A stretch of 64,000 bases of DNA from Bacteroidaceae bacterium (GTDB lineage Bacteria > Bacteroidota > Bacteroidia > Bacteroidales > Bacteroidaceae). Of this stretch, positions 53,201 to 60,122 are shown in pieces; position 1 is the stretch's first letter; each line of letters starts with the position of its first letter. Below the pieces are notes generated by a model. That model saw only the letters and a list, made by a program, of their open reading frames with translations. It searched no databases and had not been told where the DNA came from. The stretch spans positions 1 to 64,000 of the forward strand of contig JAGBPB010000012.1 in the NCBI GenBank assembly GCA_017633615.1, written 5' to 3'. The translations under genes and the position numbers were made by a program.

Positions 53201-53752
53201 GAGTTCGTGGAGGGTGCTACAAGCGTTCTGGTCAAGAAGGTAAAGTGTAACTTCAAGGTGCTGGGCAAGAAGTTCGGTCCGCTTATGAAGGGTGTAGCCG
53301 CAGCAGTACAGAACATGAGTCAGGAGGATGTGGCTGCTCTTGAGCAGAACGGCAGCTTTACATTTGATATAAACGGTACTTCCGCTACTGTTGATACCAC
53401 TGAGGTTGAGATATTCAGTGAGGATATACCGGGATGGGTAGTAGCCAACGAGGGCACACTGACCGTTGCACTTGACATACAGCTTACTGATGAACTTAAG
53501 CGTGAGGGTGTAGCCCGTGAACTCAAGAAACGTATCCAGGATTCGCGTAAGCAGAACGGTCTGGAGATAACTGACCGCATCAAGGTGATGTTGAGTTCCG
53601 GTGCAGAGACTGATCCTGCCGTCCGTGAGTATGAGGAGTGGATCAAGAGCCAGGTACTGGCTGATTCAATTGAACTTGTTCCCGGCATGGAGCAGGGTGA
53701 GGATATCTCATTCGACGATTACACGTTCAAACTGATAATAGAGAAAATATAA
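50270..53752 (+). CDS. ileS: Isoleucyl-tRNA synthetase
   Basis: IleRS charges tRNA-Ile. The 1160-residue class-I synthetase has the HIGH-type motif in NGMPGIHHVMA near residue 52, a CP1 editing domain (about 190-440; TWTTTPWTLPSNTALCVG spans its entry) and KMSKS as NKMSKRLGN near residue 707. The anticodon-binding domain and a long C-terminal region follow. The length and lack of a C-terminal zinc cysteine cluster fit the longer, eukaryote-like IleRS type. Confidence 0.96.
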   Translation: MKKFAERGQLDLSKVNKEVLEDWLKEDLFARSIKEREGCPSFVFYEGPPSANGMPGIHHVMARTIKDTFCRYKTMCGYQVNRKAGWDTHGLPVELGVEKKLGITKEDIGKKISVDDYNMNCRTEVMKYKAHWSDLTQKIGYWVDLDNPYITYDNRYIETLWWLLKQLYGKGYLYKGYTIQPYSPAAGTGLSSHELNQPGCYRDVKDTTVTAQFTMTDPKPEMTGWGTPVFLAWTTTPWTLPSNTALCVGNKIDYVAVRTYNPYNGQPITAVMAKERLSAYLDPKGAELALDSYTQGDKIIPYRIVGEYKGADLVGMHYKQLFPWVKPVFKADDGSIQTSDAGFRVIPGDYVTTEDGTGIVHIAPTFGADDAFVAKAAGIPSLFMINRKMETRPMVDFTGKYWLMDELDPDFVKNCVDADLYKEYQGAYVKNAYDPKFNEGGKYDEAAASKAEDLNVYLCIRMKQEGTAFKIEKHVHNYPHCWRTDKPVLYYPLDSWFIKASAAREKMMELNNTIKWKPESTGTGRFGKWLENLNDWNLSRSRYWGTPLPIWRNDEGDELCIGSVEELYNEIEKAVKAGVMKSNPFKEKGFVPGVYTAENYDKIDLHRPYVDDIVLVSEAGRPMKRELDLIDVWFDSGAMPFAQMHYPFENKELIDNGTVFPADFIAEGVDQTRGWFYTLHAIATMVKGGVSFKTVISNGLVLDKNGNKMSKRLGNAVDPFEEIEKFGSDALRWYMITNAQPWDNLKFDEEGVKDVTRKFFGTLHNTYKFFAQYANVDGFTNSEVQIPVAERPVMDRWILSELNSLTKDVRESLDDYEPTRAGRLITNFVNDYLSNWYVHLTRDRYWGSSMSQDKLAAYQTLYTCLETVARLMSPIAPFYSDRLYRDLTAVTLGAPQSVHLAEFPKCDDALVDKELETRMELAQKLTSMVLALRKRDDVKINVRKPLQKILIPVTAELRSHLEPVKELIRDEVNVKEVEFVEGATSVLVKKVKCNFKVLGKKFGPLMKGVAAAVQNMSQEDVAALEQNGSFTFDINGTSATVDTTEVEIFSEDIPGWVVANEGTLTVALDIQLTDELKREGVARELKKRIQDSRKQNGLEITDRIKVMLSSGAETDPAVREYEEWIKSQVLADSIELVPGMEQGEDISFDDYTFKLIIEKI

Positions 53753-53783
53753 CAATAACCTTAACCAATTAAAATTCCCCGCT

Positions 53784-54161
53784 ATGGCAGAGAAGAACCG
53801 CTATTCTGATGAAGAGCTTGAGGAGTTCCGTCAGATAATCAATGAAAAACTTGAGATTGCACAGAGGGACTATGATGCTCTCAAGGCTTCACTCATGAAT
53901 GCCGACAACAACAGTACTGATGACACATCGCCTACCTATAAGGTTCTTGAAGAGGGCGCCAACACCCTTTCAAAAGAGGAGACCACACGTCTGGCCCAGC
54001 GTCAGATGAAGTTCATCCAGTCACTTCAGGCCGCTTTGGTCCGCATAGAGAACAAGACCTACGGAATATGCCGTGAGACAGGCAAGCTCATCCCCAAGGA
54101 GCGTCTCCGCGCAGTGCCTCACGCTACTCTCTGCATAGAGGCTAAGCAGAACAAGCATTGA
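53784..54161 (+). CDS. DksA/TraR family protein with incomplete zinc motif
   Basis: A 125-residue protein with a coiled-coil hairpin (about 10-85) and the DksA-type C-terminal block GICRETGKLIPKERLRAVPHATLCIEAK. DksA binds RNA polymerase and modulates the stringent response with ppGpp. Canonical members have CxxC-x17-CxxC; here only one Cys remains in each half, so zinc is unlikely to be bound normally. It lies 31 bases after ileS and 9 bases before lspA. Confidence 0.85.
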   Translation: MAEKNRYSDEELEEFRQIINEKLEIAQRDYDALKASLMNADNNSTDDTSPTYKVLEEGANTLSKEETTRLAQRQMKFIQSLQAALVRIENKTYGICRETGKLIPKERLRAVPHATLCIEAKQNKH

Positions 54162-54170
54162 TCTAAAGAG

Positions 54171-54857
54171 ATGGATATTTTTCAGCCGGAGGGCAAAAAG
54201 AGCTCCCGTCAGGGGATGCTTGCGCTGGCAATAATCTTGTTGGTGCTTGTTATTGACCAGATTATCAAGATTCTGGTCAAAACAAACATGTCCCTGGGTG
54301 AAAGCATAGACATTACATCCTGGTTCAAGATACTGTTTGTTGAGAACAATGGTATGGCTTTTGGAATGGAGATAATGGGTAAGTTGTTCCTTTCCATTTT
54401 CAGGATAATAGCCATAGCGTTCTTTCTCTGGTATCTGTTCAAGATTGTAAATAAAGGCTTCCCTACGGGTTACATCGTAACGGTGGCGTTCGTGGTAGCC
54501 GGTGCAACGGGTAATCTCATTGACTGCATGTTCTACGGGCTGATGTTCAGCGAGAGTATGTACGGTCCGGATGGGATCTCCGTCATTATGCCGTTAGGTG
54601 ACGGCTATGCGCCGTTCCTGTACGGCAAGGTGGTGGATATGTTCTATTTCCCGCTATGGACATGGCCTGATTGGGTTCCGTTCATCGGCGGGGATATATT
54701 CTTTGGTCCGGTATTCAATTTTGCCGATGCCTGCATAACATGCGGAGTGCTGGCATTGCTCCTGTTCTATACCAGGTACGTGAATATGGGCCTTCATTAT
54801 CATGAACCGGAGGAGCCGGAAACAACCCAAACAACCGGTGCTGATGAGGAGGGGTGA
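54171..54857 (+). CDS. lspA: Lipoprotein signal peptidase (signal peptidase II)
   Basis: LspA cleaves signal peptides of lipidated prolipoproteins in the inner membrane. The 228-residue protein has four membrane helices, DQIIKILV and ENNGMAFGM near the N-terminus, and the catalytic aspartates in AGATGNLID and FNFADACIT. It is about 60 residues longer than E. coli LspA, mainly through an insert between the two catalytic Asp motifs (about residues 122-180), as in other Bacteroidetes. The 3' end overlaps the next gene. Confidence 0.94.
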   Translation: MDIFQPEGKKSSRQGMLALAIILLVLVIDQIIKILVKTNMSLGESIDITSWFKILFVENNGMAFGMEIMGKLFLSIFRIIAIAFFLWYLFKIVNKGFPTGYIVTVAFVVAGATGNLIDCMFYGLMFSESMYGPDGISVIMPLGDGYAPFLYGKVVDMFYFPLWTWPDWVPFIGGDIFFGPVFNFADACITCGVLALLLFYTRYVNMGLHYHEPEEPETTQTTGADEEG

Positions 54858-55656
54858 TTTCCTGGCCCTGGTGCTGCTTTGCGTCATTCTGTCCGGTTGC
54901 CGTCTGAACCGTCCTGATGATGTCCTTTCTCCCAAAAAAATGGAGCAGTTCCTCTATGATTATCATCTGGCACAGGCTGTGGCGCAGGAGCTGCCCCGTG
55001 AGGAGAAATATACTACTGATGCCTATATTGATTGGGCTTATAAGAAAAACGGCATCACCAAAGAGGAGCTTGACCGTTCACTCATATGGTACACACGTTA
55101 TCCTAAAGAGTTTGCCAAGATTTACAAGCGCCTGTCAAACAGGGTGGATGATGAATACAAGGCGGCCAGTAAGGCGTTATCACAGATAGAGAAGAAATCC
55201 ATTGCAATCCAATCCGGTGACAGCGTTGACCTGTGGTATCTGGGTAAGACGGCTCTGCTCAATACATCGGGCATGATGGGCAAACTGACATATCGTGTCA
55301 ATAAGGATACCACATTTTACAATGGTGATACCATCTGCCTTAATATGGACGGGTTGTTTGTGTCAACTGATACAGTCTTACCCCATTATGCATATATATC
55401 GTTGTCTGCATATTATGGTGATACCCTGACTACCGCCGATACCATACTTGAGAGCTCGGGCAGGGTGGAACTATCTGTAGTGCTTGACTCTAAAAAGGAT
55501 TTTACAAGTATAAGCGGTTCAATCAATTACCTGGATTCTACCGATAACAGGAACGGCCTGATGATCCTTTCAAATCTGGAACTGATGAGGTATCATGAGA
55601 AGGCTGTGATAGATACCGCGCAATCCGTTCTATCTGTTCCTGCGCCTGAACTCTGA
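54844..55656 (+). CDS. DUF4296 domain lipoprotein
   Basis: A 270-residue lipoprotein (MRRGDFLALVLLCVILSGC) with the DUF4296 domain at the N-terminus (MEQFLYDYHLAQAV, then ITKEELDRSLIWYTRYP). The C-terminal half is beta-rich and not recognised. An earlier in-frame ATG at 54802 would add 14 basic residues inside lspA; I prefer 54844 for the compact signal peptide. It overlaps lspA by 14 bases and its end overlaps the convergent methyltransferase by 27. Function unknown. Confidence 0.8.
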   Translation: MRRGDFLALVLLCVILSGCRLNRPDDVLSPKKMEQFLYDYHLAQAVAQELPREEKYTTDAYIDWAYKKNGITKEELDRSLIWYTRYPKEFAKIYKRLSNRVDDEYKAASKALSQIEKKSIAIQSGDSVDLWYLGKTALLNTSGMMGKLTYRVNKDTTFYNGDTICLNMDGLFVSTDTVLPHYAYISLSAYYGDTLTTADTILESSGRVELSVVLDSKKDFTSISGSINYLDSTDNRNGLMILSNLELMRYHEKAVIDTAQSVLSVPAPEL

Positions 55657-56388
55657 GCAGACTATGGCTGTGGCTATTGCCACGTTCAATGACTCTGATG
55701 TCTTGGCTCCTTGCGGCCAGTTGGGTATATAAAGCCTGCGATTGACTGCCTTGCCGGTTTCTGCGCTGATGCCGTTTCCCTCATTTCCCATTATTATCAC
55801 TCCGTTGCGGGATAATTCTGCATCATAGATTATATCCCCGTTCAGGAATGTGCCGTAAACGGGAACGTTGACGGGTAATTGGCCTATGGCTTTTGCCAGA
55901 TCCGTATAATGGACCTTGACCCTTGCAATGGCGCCCATGGTGGCCTGAACGGCTTTGGGGTTGTAAATATCAGCGGTACCCCTGGTGCAGAATATGTCTT
56001 TTATTCCAAACCAGTCAGCAATGCGTACTATTGTTCCCAGGTTACCGGGATCCTGAACGTCATCAAGCGCCAGCACGAGATTTTCTTTTGCAGTATCATA
56101 GAGTGTTGTGGCGTAATCGGGAATGCGGAATACGGCAAGCACATCCTGGGGGTTCTGCAATAGGCTTGCTCTCTTCAGTTCATCAGGAGTGACGGCCTCA
56201 ATGCGTTGAGCGGAGATATGCCGGTGGGTTTCAATCCAGTCCTGAGTGGAGATGAGCAGAGTGCAGCTGAAAATGCCCATAAGCTCCTGTACGGTCTTGT
56301 GTCCTTCAGCTACAAAAAGGCCTTTTTCTGCGCGGAACTTCTTCTGTTCCAGACTCTTGATGTTTTTTATATCGTTTTTGCTCAGCAT
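55630..56388 (-). CDS. SpoU/TrmH family RNA 2'-O-methyltransferase
   Basis: A 252-residue SPOUT-class methyltransferase that would use SAM to methylate a ribose 2'-OH in rRNA or tRNA. The N-terminal L30e-like substrate domain (KFRAEKGLFVAEGHKTVQEL) precedes the knot motifs DVQDPGNLGTIVRIADWFG, IIMGNEGNGIS and SLNVAIATAIV. It resembles RlmB, but the exact target nucleotide cannot be told. It converges with the DUF4296 gene. Confidence 0.92.
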   Translation of the reverse strand: MLSKNDIKNIKSLEQKKFRAEKGLFVAEGHKTVQELMGIFSCTLLISTQDWIETHRHISAQRIEAVTPDELKRASLLQNPQDVLAVFRIPDYATTLYDTAKENLVLALDDVQDPGNLGTIVRIADWFGIKDIFCTRGTADIYNPKAVQATMGAIARVKVHYTDLAKAIGQLPVNVPVYGTFLNGDIIYDAELSRNGVIIMGNEGNGISAETGKAVNRRLYIPNWPQGAKTSESLNVAIATAIVCSEFRRRNR

Positions 56389-56524
56389 ACAGACTTATTT
56401 AGGCTGCGTAAAGATAACTATTTTTTAAAATAGGTTTTTGACTTGCCATTGACTTTAGTTACCTTTGACCTTCGGTCCAAGAAAGGCGGTGTCTCGGAAT
56501 AAAAAGAAGTAAACTTCTTTTTTT

Positions 56525-56548
56525 CTCTCGGCTTGCACTATCTTTGTA
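56525..56548 (+). promoter_or_regulatory. Promoter of the TamL gene, identical to the dnaB promoter segment
   Basis: The same 24 bases as 11330-11353: CTCGGCTTGCAC, then TATCTTTG (56539-56546), then TA. The ATG at 56555 is only 8 bases after the box, so the leader is very short. Confidence 0.65.
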
Positions 56549-56554
56549 TGATAA

Positions 56555-58885
56555 ATGAACAGGGTGCTGAAATATATGGTGATTGCTGTGACGGCTCTTA
56601 TGGGGCTGGCATCCTGTTCTGTATACAAATATGTGCCGGAAGGTCAATATCTGCTTGATAAAGTTGAGGTTGTATCAACAGACAAGACAGTGCAGGATGT
56701 CTCTAAACTTAAGAACCTTTCCAGTCAGACTCCAAATTCGCGCTGGTTCGGTCTGTTCCGTTTCCCGCTACGGATATATTCTCTTTCCAACCCGGATAAT
56801 ACGGGCAGGTGGTTGAACCGTATGTTACGTAATGCAGGTGAGCCGCCGGTTATATATGACCAGCTGCTGGCAGAGACATCATGTGCTGACATGAAGCGCT
56901 CTATGATGAACTCCGGTTATCTCAATGCCGATGTTACAGTATCAACCAAGGAGGGCCGTCGCCCTAAGACTACAGTACAATATAATGTCACTCCGGGTAA
57001 GATGTTTGTGGTTGATACCATAAGATATACTGTTCAGGACAGTCTGATAGAACGCATTATCTATAACAACAGCAGTCAGACTCTTCTGGTTCCGGGTATG
57101 AACCTGGATGCAAGTATTCTGAATGATGAACGTAACCGTATAGTGGAACTGGTGCATCGTTACGGATACTACCGGTTTAACCGGGATTACATATCTTTTG
57201 TGGCTGATACCGCTGCCGGGAGTGACAAGGTGGGCTTGAGGATGATTGTTGCGCCGGAGAGTGTTGACGAGTACGGAAAGGTTCATCCTCACAGGCAATA
57301 CAACATCTCATCTATTGATTATATCCTGTCAGACAGGGATGGTAATATCCCGGGGACTACGATTGCCGCTGTTGCCGATACATGCAACGGATTCAGGCTC
57401 ATTCACTCTGCTACTGATGATAAACCACAGCTTCGTTCCAAGGTTGTGGATGTACATTCATACCTAAGGGAGGGTATGCTGTACAATTCAGATTCCATAT
57501 CCAAGACATATTCATCACTTTCACGATTGGGTATCCTGAGATACTCCAATATCAGTCTTGATACTATTGGCGGTGAGAGAAATAAGCTTAAAGCCAATGT
57601 TCTCATGGTGAGTCAGCCCAAACACTCATTCTCGTTGGAGATGGAGGGTACAAATACTGCCGGTGATCTGGGTGCTGCCGCATCTATGTCACTTACTGAC
57701 AGAAACCTGTTCAGGGGTTCTGAGCAGTTGACTCTTAAACTGCGCGGCGCATATGAATCCATTACCAATCTGCCGGGTTATTCAGGTGATACCTATCTGG
57801 AATACGGTATGGAGGCTAATCTTGATTTCCCTGAGTTTCTGGCGCCGTTCATAAGTCAGGAACTGCAACGTCGCAGTCAGGCCACGTCCCGTTTCAGTTT
57901 CAAGATTAATGCACAGCGCCGTCCGGAGTTCCAGAAGACTATTTTCTCTGCCGGCTGGAGTTACAAGTGGAGTGCCAGGAATGAGTCCTGGCAGAAGACT
58001 CATCAGCTTGATGTACTTGACTTGAACTATGTGGTTGTTCCTTGGATATCGGATCATTTCAGGGCAGAGTATCTGGATCAGATTACATCGGCCAAATCTA
58101 TCCTCAAGTACAGTTATGAGGATCTGCTTATCACAAAACTGGGATACACATATTATTACTCCAATGCAGGCGTGAATTCAGTCGCACCGTTCCAGTATTC
58201 AGTCCGTGTGGGAATAGAAACATCGGGTAATATGCTGAACCTGTTGTCTGAGCCGTTGGGATTTGACAAGAATGACAACGGTCAGTATAAGTTTCTTGGA
58301 GTAGCGTTTGCCCAATATGTCAAGCATGACTTCTCTTTTACGGCCAATTGGCGTTTAAACAGGATAAACAACCTGGTGGCTCATCTGGAATGGGGTATAG
58401 CAATACCGTATGGCAATTCTACCAGTTTGCCTTTTGAAAAACGATATTTTGCCGGCGGAGCCAACAGCGTCAGAGGTTGGGCCGTACGCGGGCTGGGTCC
58501 CGGCACATACAGTGGTGATGACAAGACTATTGATTACATCAAGCAGTCCGGTGACATAAAACTTGGAGCCAGCATTGAATACCGTTCCAAGTTATTCTGG
58601 AAGTTGAATGGTGCTGCTTTTGTGGATGCCGGTAATATTTGGACTATGCGTGATTACGCGGAGCAACCGGGCGGTGCATTTGGCTTCAACACATTCTACA
58701 AGCAGATAGCAGTCTCCTACGGTTTGGGACTGAGGCTTGATTTCAGTTTCCTTGTGTTGAGACTGGATGGTGGTATCAAAGCATATAATCCGTCCGGGAC
58801 CACCATGTACAGGAAACTTCCTTTGATTCATCCTTCCATGAACAGAGATTTCACTCTCCATCTTGCGGTAGGATATCCGTTCTGA
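56555..58885 (+). CDS. TamL-type outer membrane Omp85 lipoprotein
   Basis: A 776-residue outer-membrane protein with a lipoprotein signal (MALMGLASC-type; Cys near 22). POTRA-like domains occupy about residues 25-370 (SVYKYVPEGQYLLDKVEV starts the first), followed by a C-terminal Omp85 barrel with the family motif GGANSVRGWAVRGLGPG near residue 635, ending LHLAVGYPF. Bacteroidetes TamL works with TamB in outer-membrane biogenesis; that role is inferred from homology. tamB is not in the window. The WalJ-like gene follows after 49 bases. Confidence 0.88.
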   Translation: MNRVLKYMVIAVTALMGLASCSVYKYVPEGQYLLDKVEVVSTDKTVQDVSKLKNLSSQTPNSRWFGLFRFPLRIYSLSNPDNTGRWLNRMLRNAGEPPVIYDQLLAETSCADMKRSMMNSGYLNADVTVSTKEGRRPKTTVQYNVTPGKMFVVDTIRYTVQDSLIERIIYNNSSQTLLVPGMNLDASILNDERNRIVELVHRYGYYRFNRDYISFVADTAAGSDKVGLRMIVAPESVDEYGKVHPHRQYNISSIDYILSDRDGNIPGTTIAAVADTCNGFRLIHSATDDKPQLRSKVVDVHSYLREGMLYNSDSISKTYSSLSRLGILRYSNISLDTIGGERNKLKANVLMVSQPKHSFSLEMEGTNTAGDLGAAASMSLTDRNLFRGSEQLTLKLRGAYESITNLPGYSGDTYLEYGMEANLDFPEFLAPFISQELQRRSQATSRFSFKINAQRRPEFQKTIFSAGWSYKWSARNESWQKTHQLDVLDLNYVVVPWISDHFRAEYLDQITSAKSILKYSYEDLLITKLGYTYYYSNAGVNSVAPFQYSVRVGIETSGNMLNLLSEPLGFDKNDNGQYKFLGVAFAQYVKHDFSFTANWRLNRINNLVAHLEWGIAIPYGNSTSLPFEKRYFAGGANSVRGWAVRGLGPGTYSGDDKTIDYIKQSGDIKLGASIEYRSKLFWKLNGAAFVDAGNIWTMRDYAEQPGGAFGFNTFYKQIAVSYGLGLRLDFSFLVLRLDGGIKAYNPSGTTMYRKLPLIHPSMNRDFTLHLAVGYPF

Positions 58886-58934
58886 CCATTAAAACACATT
58901 TGGATTATGAAGAAAGAAATAAGACAATATAAAA

Positions 58935-59738
58935 ATGAAGATTTATTTTATGAGTCTGTCAAGTGGAAGCAGCGGCAACTGCTACTATCTTGGTACAGAC
59001 GAACATGCAATCCTGATTGATGCCGGCATCCCTGTAAAACAGATCAAGGGATATCTCAAGGATGTGGGTATCCCGTTTGAGAAGATTATGGCAGTGTTTG
59101 TAACCCATGATCACGCTGACCACATCAAGGCACTTGGTAACCTGGGTGAGAAATGTGCCATACCTGTTTATGCCACCCGTGAAACTCATGAGGGTATAAA
59201 CAACAACTACTGTATGACAGAGAAACTGTCCAGTTCAGTGCGTTTTATTGAGAAGGAGGCTCCCTTCCGGTTTCATGAATTTGTGATAACTCCGTTTGAG
59301 GTTCCTCATGACGGTACAGACAATGTGGGTTATCGTATTGAGGTGGACGGCAAGGTGTTCTGCTTTGTGACTGACCTTGGTCATATTACAGAGACTGCTT
59401 CCAAGTATATACTGCAGGCCAATTATCTCATCATGGAGGCCAATTATGATGAGGATATGTTGCGTATGGGTAACTATCCGCAGTTCCTTAAGGACCGTAT
59501 TACGAGTCCTCGCGGTCACTTGAGCAATAAGACTACCGCCAGGTTCCTGGCAGAGAATATGACGCCGGACCTTAAGAACATCTGGCTCTGTCATCTTAGC
59601 GGTGAGAATAACCACCCTGAAATAGCTTACAAGACCGTAGAGTACGAACTCCGTAGCGTAGGCATCATCCCTGGCAAAGATGTCCAACTCTGTGCGTTAA
59701 AGCGCACCACCCCCAGCCAACTCTATATTTTTGAATAA
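58935..59738 (+). CDS. MBL-fold metallo-hydrolase, YycJ/WalJ-like
   Basis: A 267-residue metallo-beta-lactamase-fold protein. SLSSGSSGNCYY and THDHADH (residues 56-62) with later His/Asp (FVTDLGH, LCHLSGENN) give the metal site. The family includes B. subtilis YycJ/WalJ, a DNA exonuclease linked to mismatch repair and cell-wall signalling; the substrate here is not proven. It is downstream of TamL on the same strand. Confidence 0.88.
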   Translation: MKIYFMSLSSGSSGNCYYLGTDEHAILIDAGIPVKQIKGYLKDVGIPFEKIMAVFVTHDHADHIKALGNLGEKCAIPVYATRETHEGINNNYCMTEKLSSSVRFIEKEAPFRFHEFVITPFEVPHDGTDNVGYRIEVDGKVFCFVTDLGHITETASKYILQANYLIMEANYDEDMLRMGNYPQFLKDRITSPRGHLSNKTTARFLAENMTPDLKNIWLCHLSGENNHPEIAYKTVEYELRSVGIIPGKDVQLCALKRTTPSQLYIFE

Positions 59739-59744
59739 TTGAGA

Positions 59745-59860
59745 ATTGACGCAGGTACGAGCGTATTGGAGCGAGTGAGGCGACGAACGAGACCGCGGTC
59801 CCGGAGGGCCGCCAAGCTCCCGAAGGGAGCGCTTTCGCGGAAGCGAAATAAAAAAAGGAA
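59745..59860. repeat. GC-rich multi-hairpin element, similar to the interior of the 12893 element
   Basis: It contains GACCGCGGTC, GGAGGGCCGCC, CTCCCGAAGGGAG and TTTCGCGGAAGCGAAA hairpins in series and ends with AAATAAAA. The interior of the palindromic element before pheT has matching pieces in the same order (CGACGAACGAG-like, GGAGG..CCGC, CGAAGGAGC, TTTTGCGATAGCAAAA then TAAAA). It may be a dispersed element or structured RNA. A long arginine-rich reading frame across it is not convincing. Confidence 0.5.
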
Positions 59861-59864
59861 CCCT

Positions 59865-59916
59865 GAATCCCTGGCGCGAATACGAAAAAGGAGGTCATCG
59901 AGACCTCCTTTTTCGT
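59865..59916 (-). terminator. Terminator of tRNA-Lys, with an inverted copy of the tRNA 3' end
   Basis: The core hairpin is CGAAAAAGGAGGT/ACCTCCTTTTTCG (59883-59895 and 59903-59915). The left arm continues (59865-59882, GAATCCCTGGCGCGAATA) as an imperfect inverted copy of the 3' part of the tRNA gene (59917-59934). Confidence 0.85.
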
Positions 59917-59917
59917 G

Positions 59918-59990
59918 TACGCGATCAGGGATTCGAACCCTGGACCCATTGATTAAGAGTCAATTGCTCTACCAACTGAGCTAATCGCGC
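59918..59990 (-). tRNA. tRNA-Lys (anticodon CTT)
   Basis: On the reverse strand the 73 bases start GCGCGATTAGCTCAGTTGG and fold as a cloverleaf. The acceptor stem GCGCGAT/ATCGCGT has one G-U pair at its end. The D arm is TTAGCTCAGTTGGTAGAGC, the anticodon arm ATTGA-CTCTTAA-TCAAT with anticodon CTT, and the T arm contains GGTTCGAATCC. The discriminator base is A and CCA is not encoded. Confidence 0.96.
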
Positions 59991-60067
59991 AAATGCTTTC
60001 CTGAAAAGCGTTGCAAAGGTATTGCTTTTAATTGATTCTCCAAAAAGAAAAGATAACTTTTTTACAA

Positions 60068-60102
60068 AAAAATGATGCCCTGAACACAACTGTCCAGGGC
60101 AT
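60068..60102 (-). terminator. Terminator of the fasciclin gene
   Basis: On the reverse strand GATGCCCTG and CAGGGCATC (60074-60082 and 60094-60102 on the plus strand) form a hairpin followed by TTTTTTT. It lies about 20 bases after the fasciclin stop codon. Confidence 0.85.
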
Positions 60103-60122
60103 CAATAGAGAAAACATATTAA

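Noticed and set aside
58907..59016. Small open frame starting with ATG before the WalJ-like gene
   Set aside because: It overlaps the WalJ-like coding sequence in another frame and shows no protein-like pattern.
59739..59984. 81-codon arginine-rich open frame between the WalJ-like gene and tRNA-Lys
   Set aside because: It crosses a hairpin-rich element, the terminator and the tRNA gene itself, and starts without ATG.
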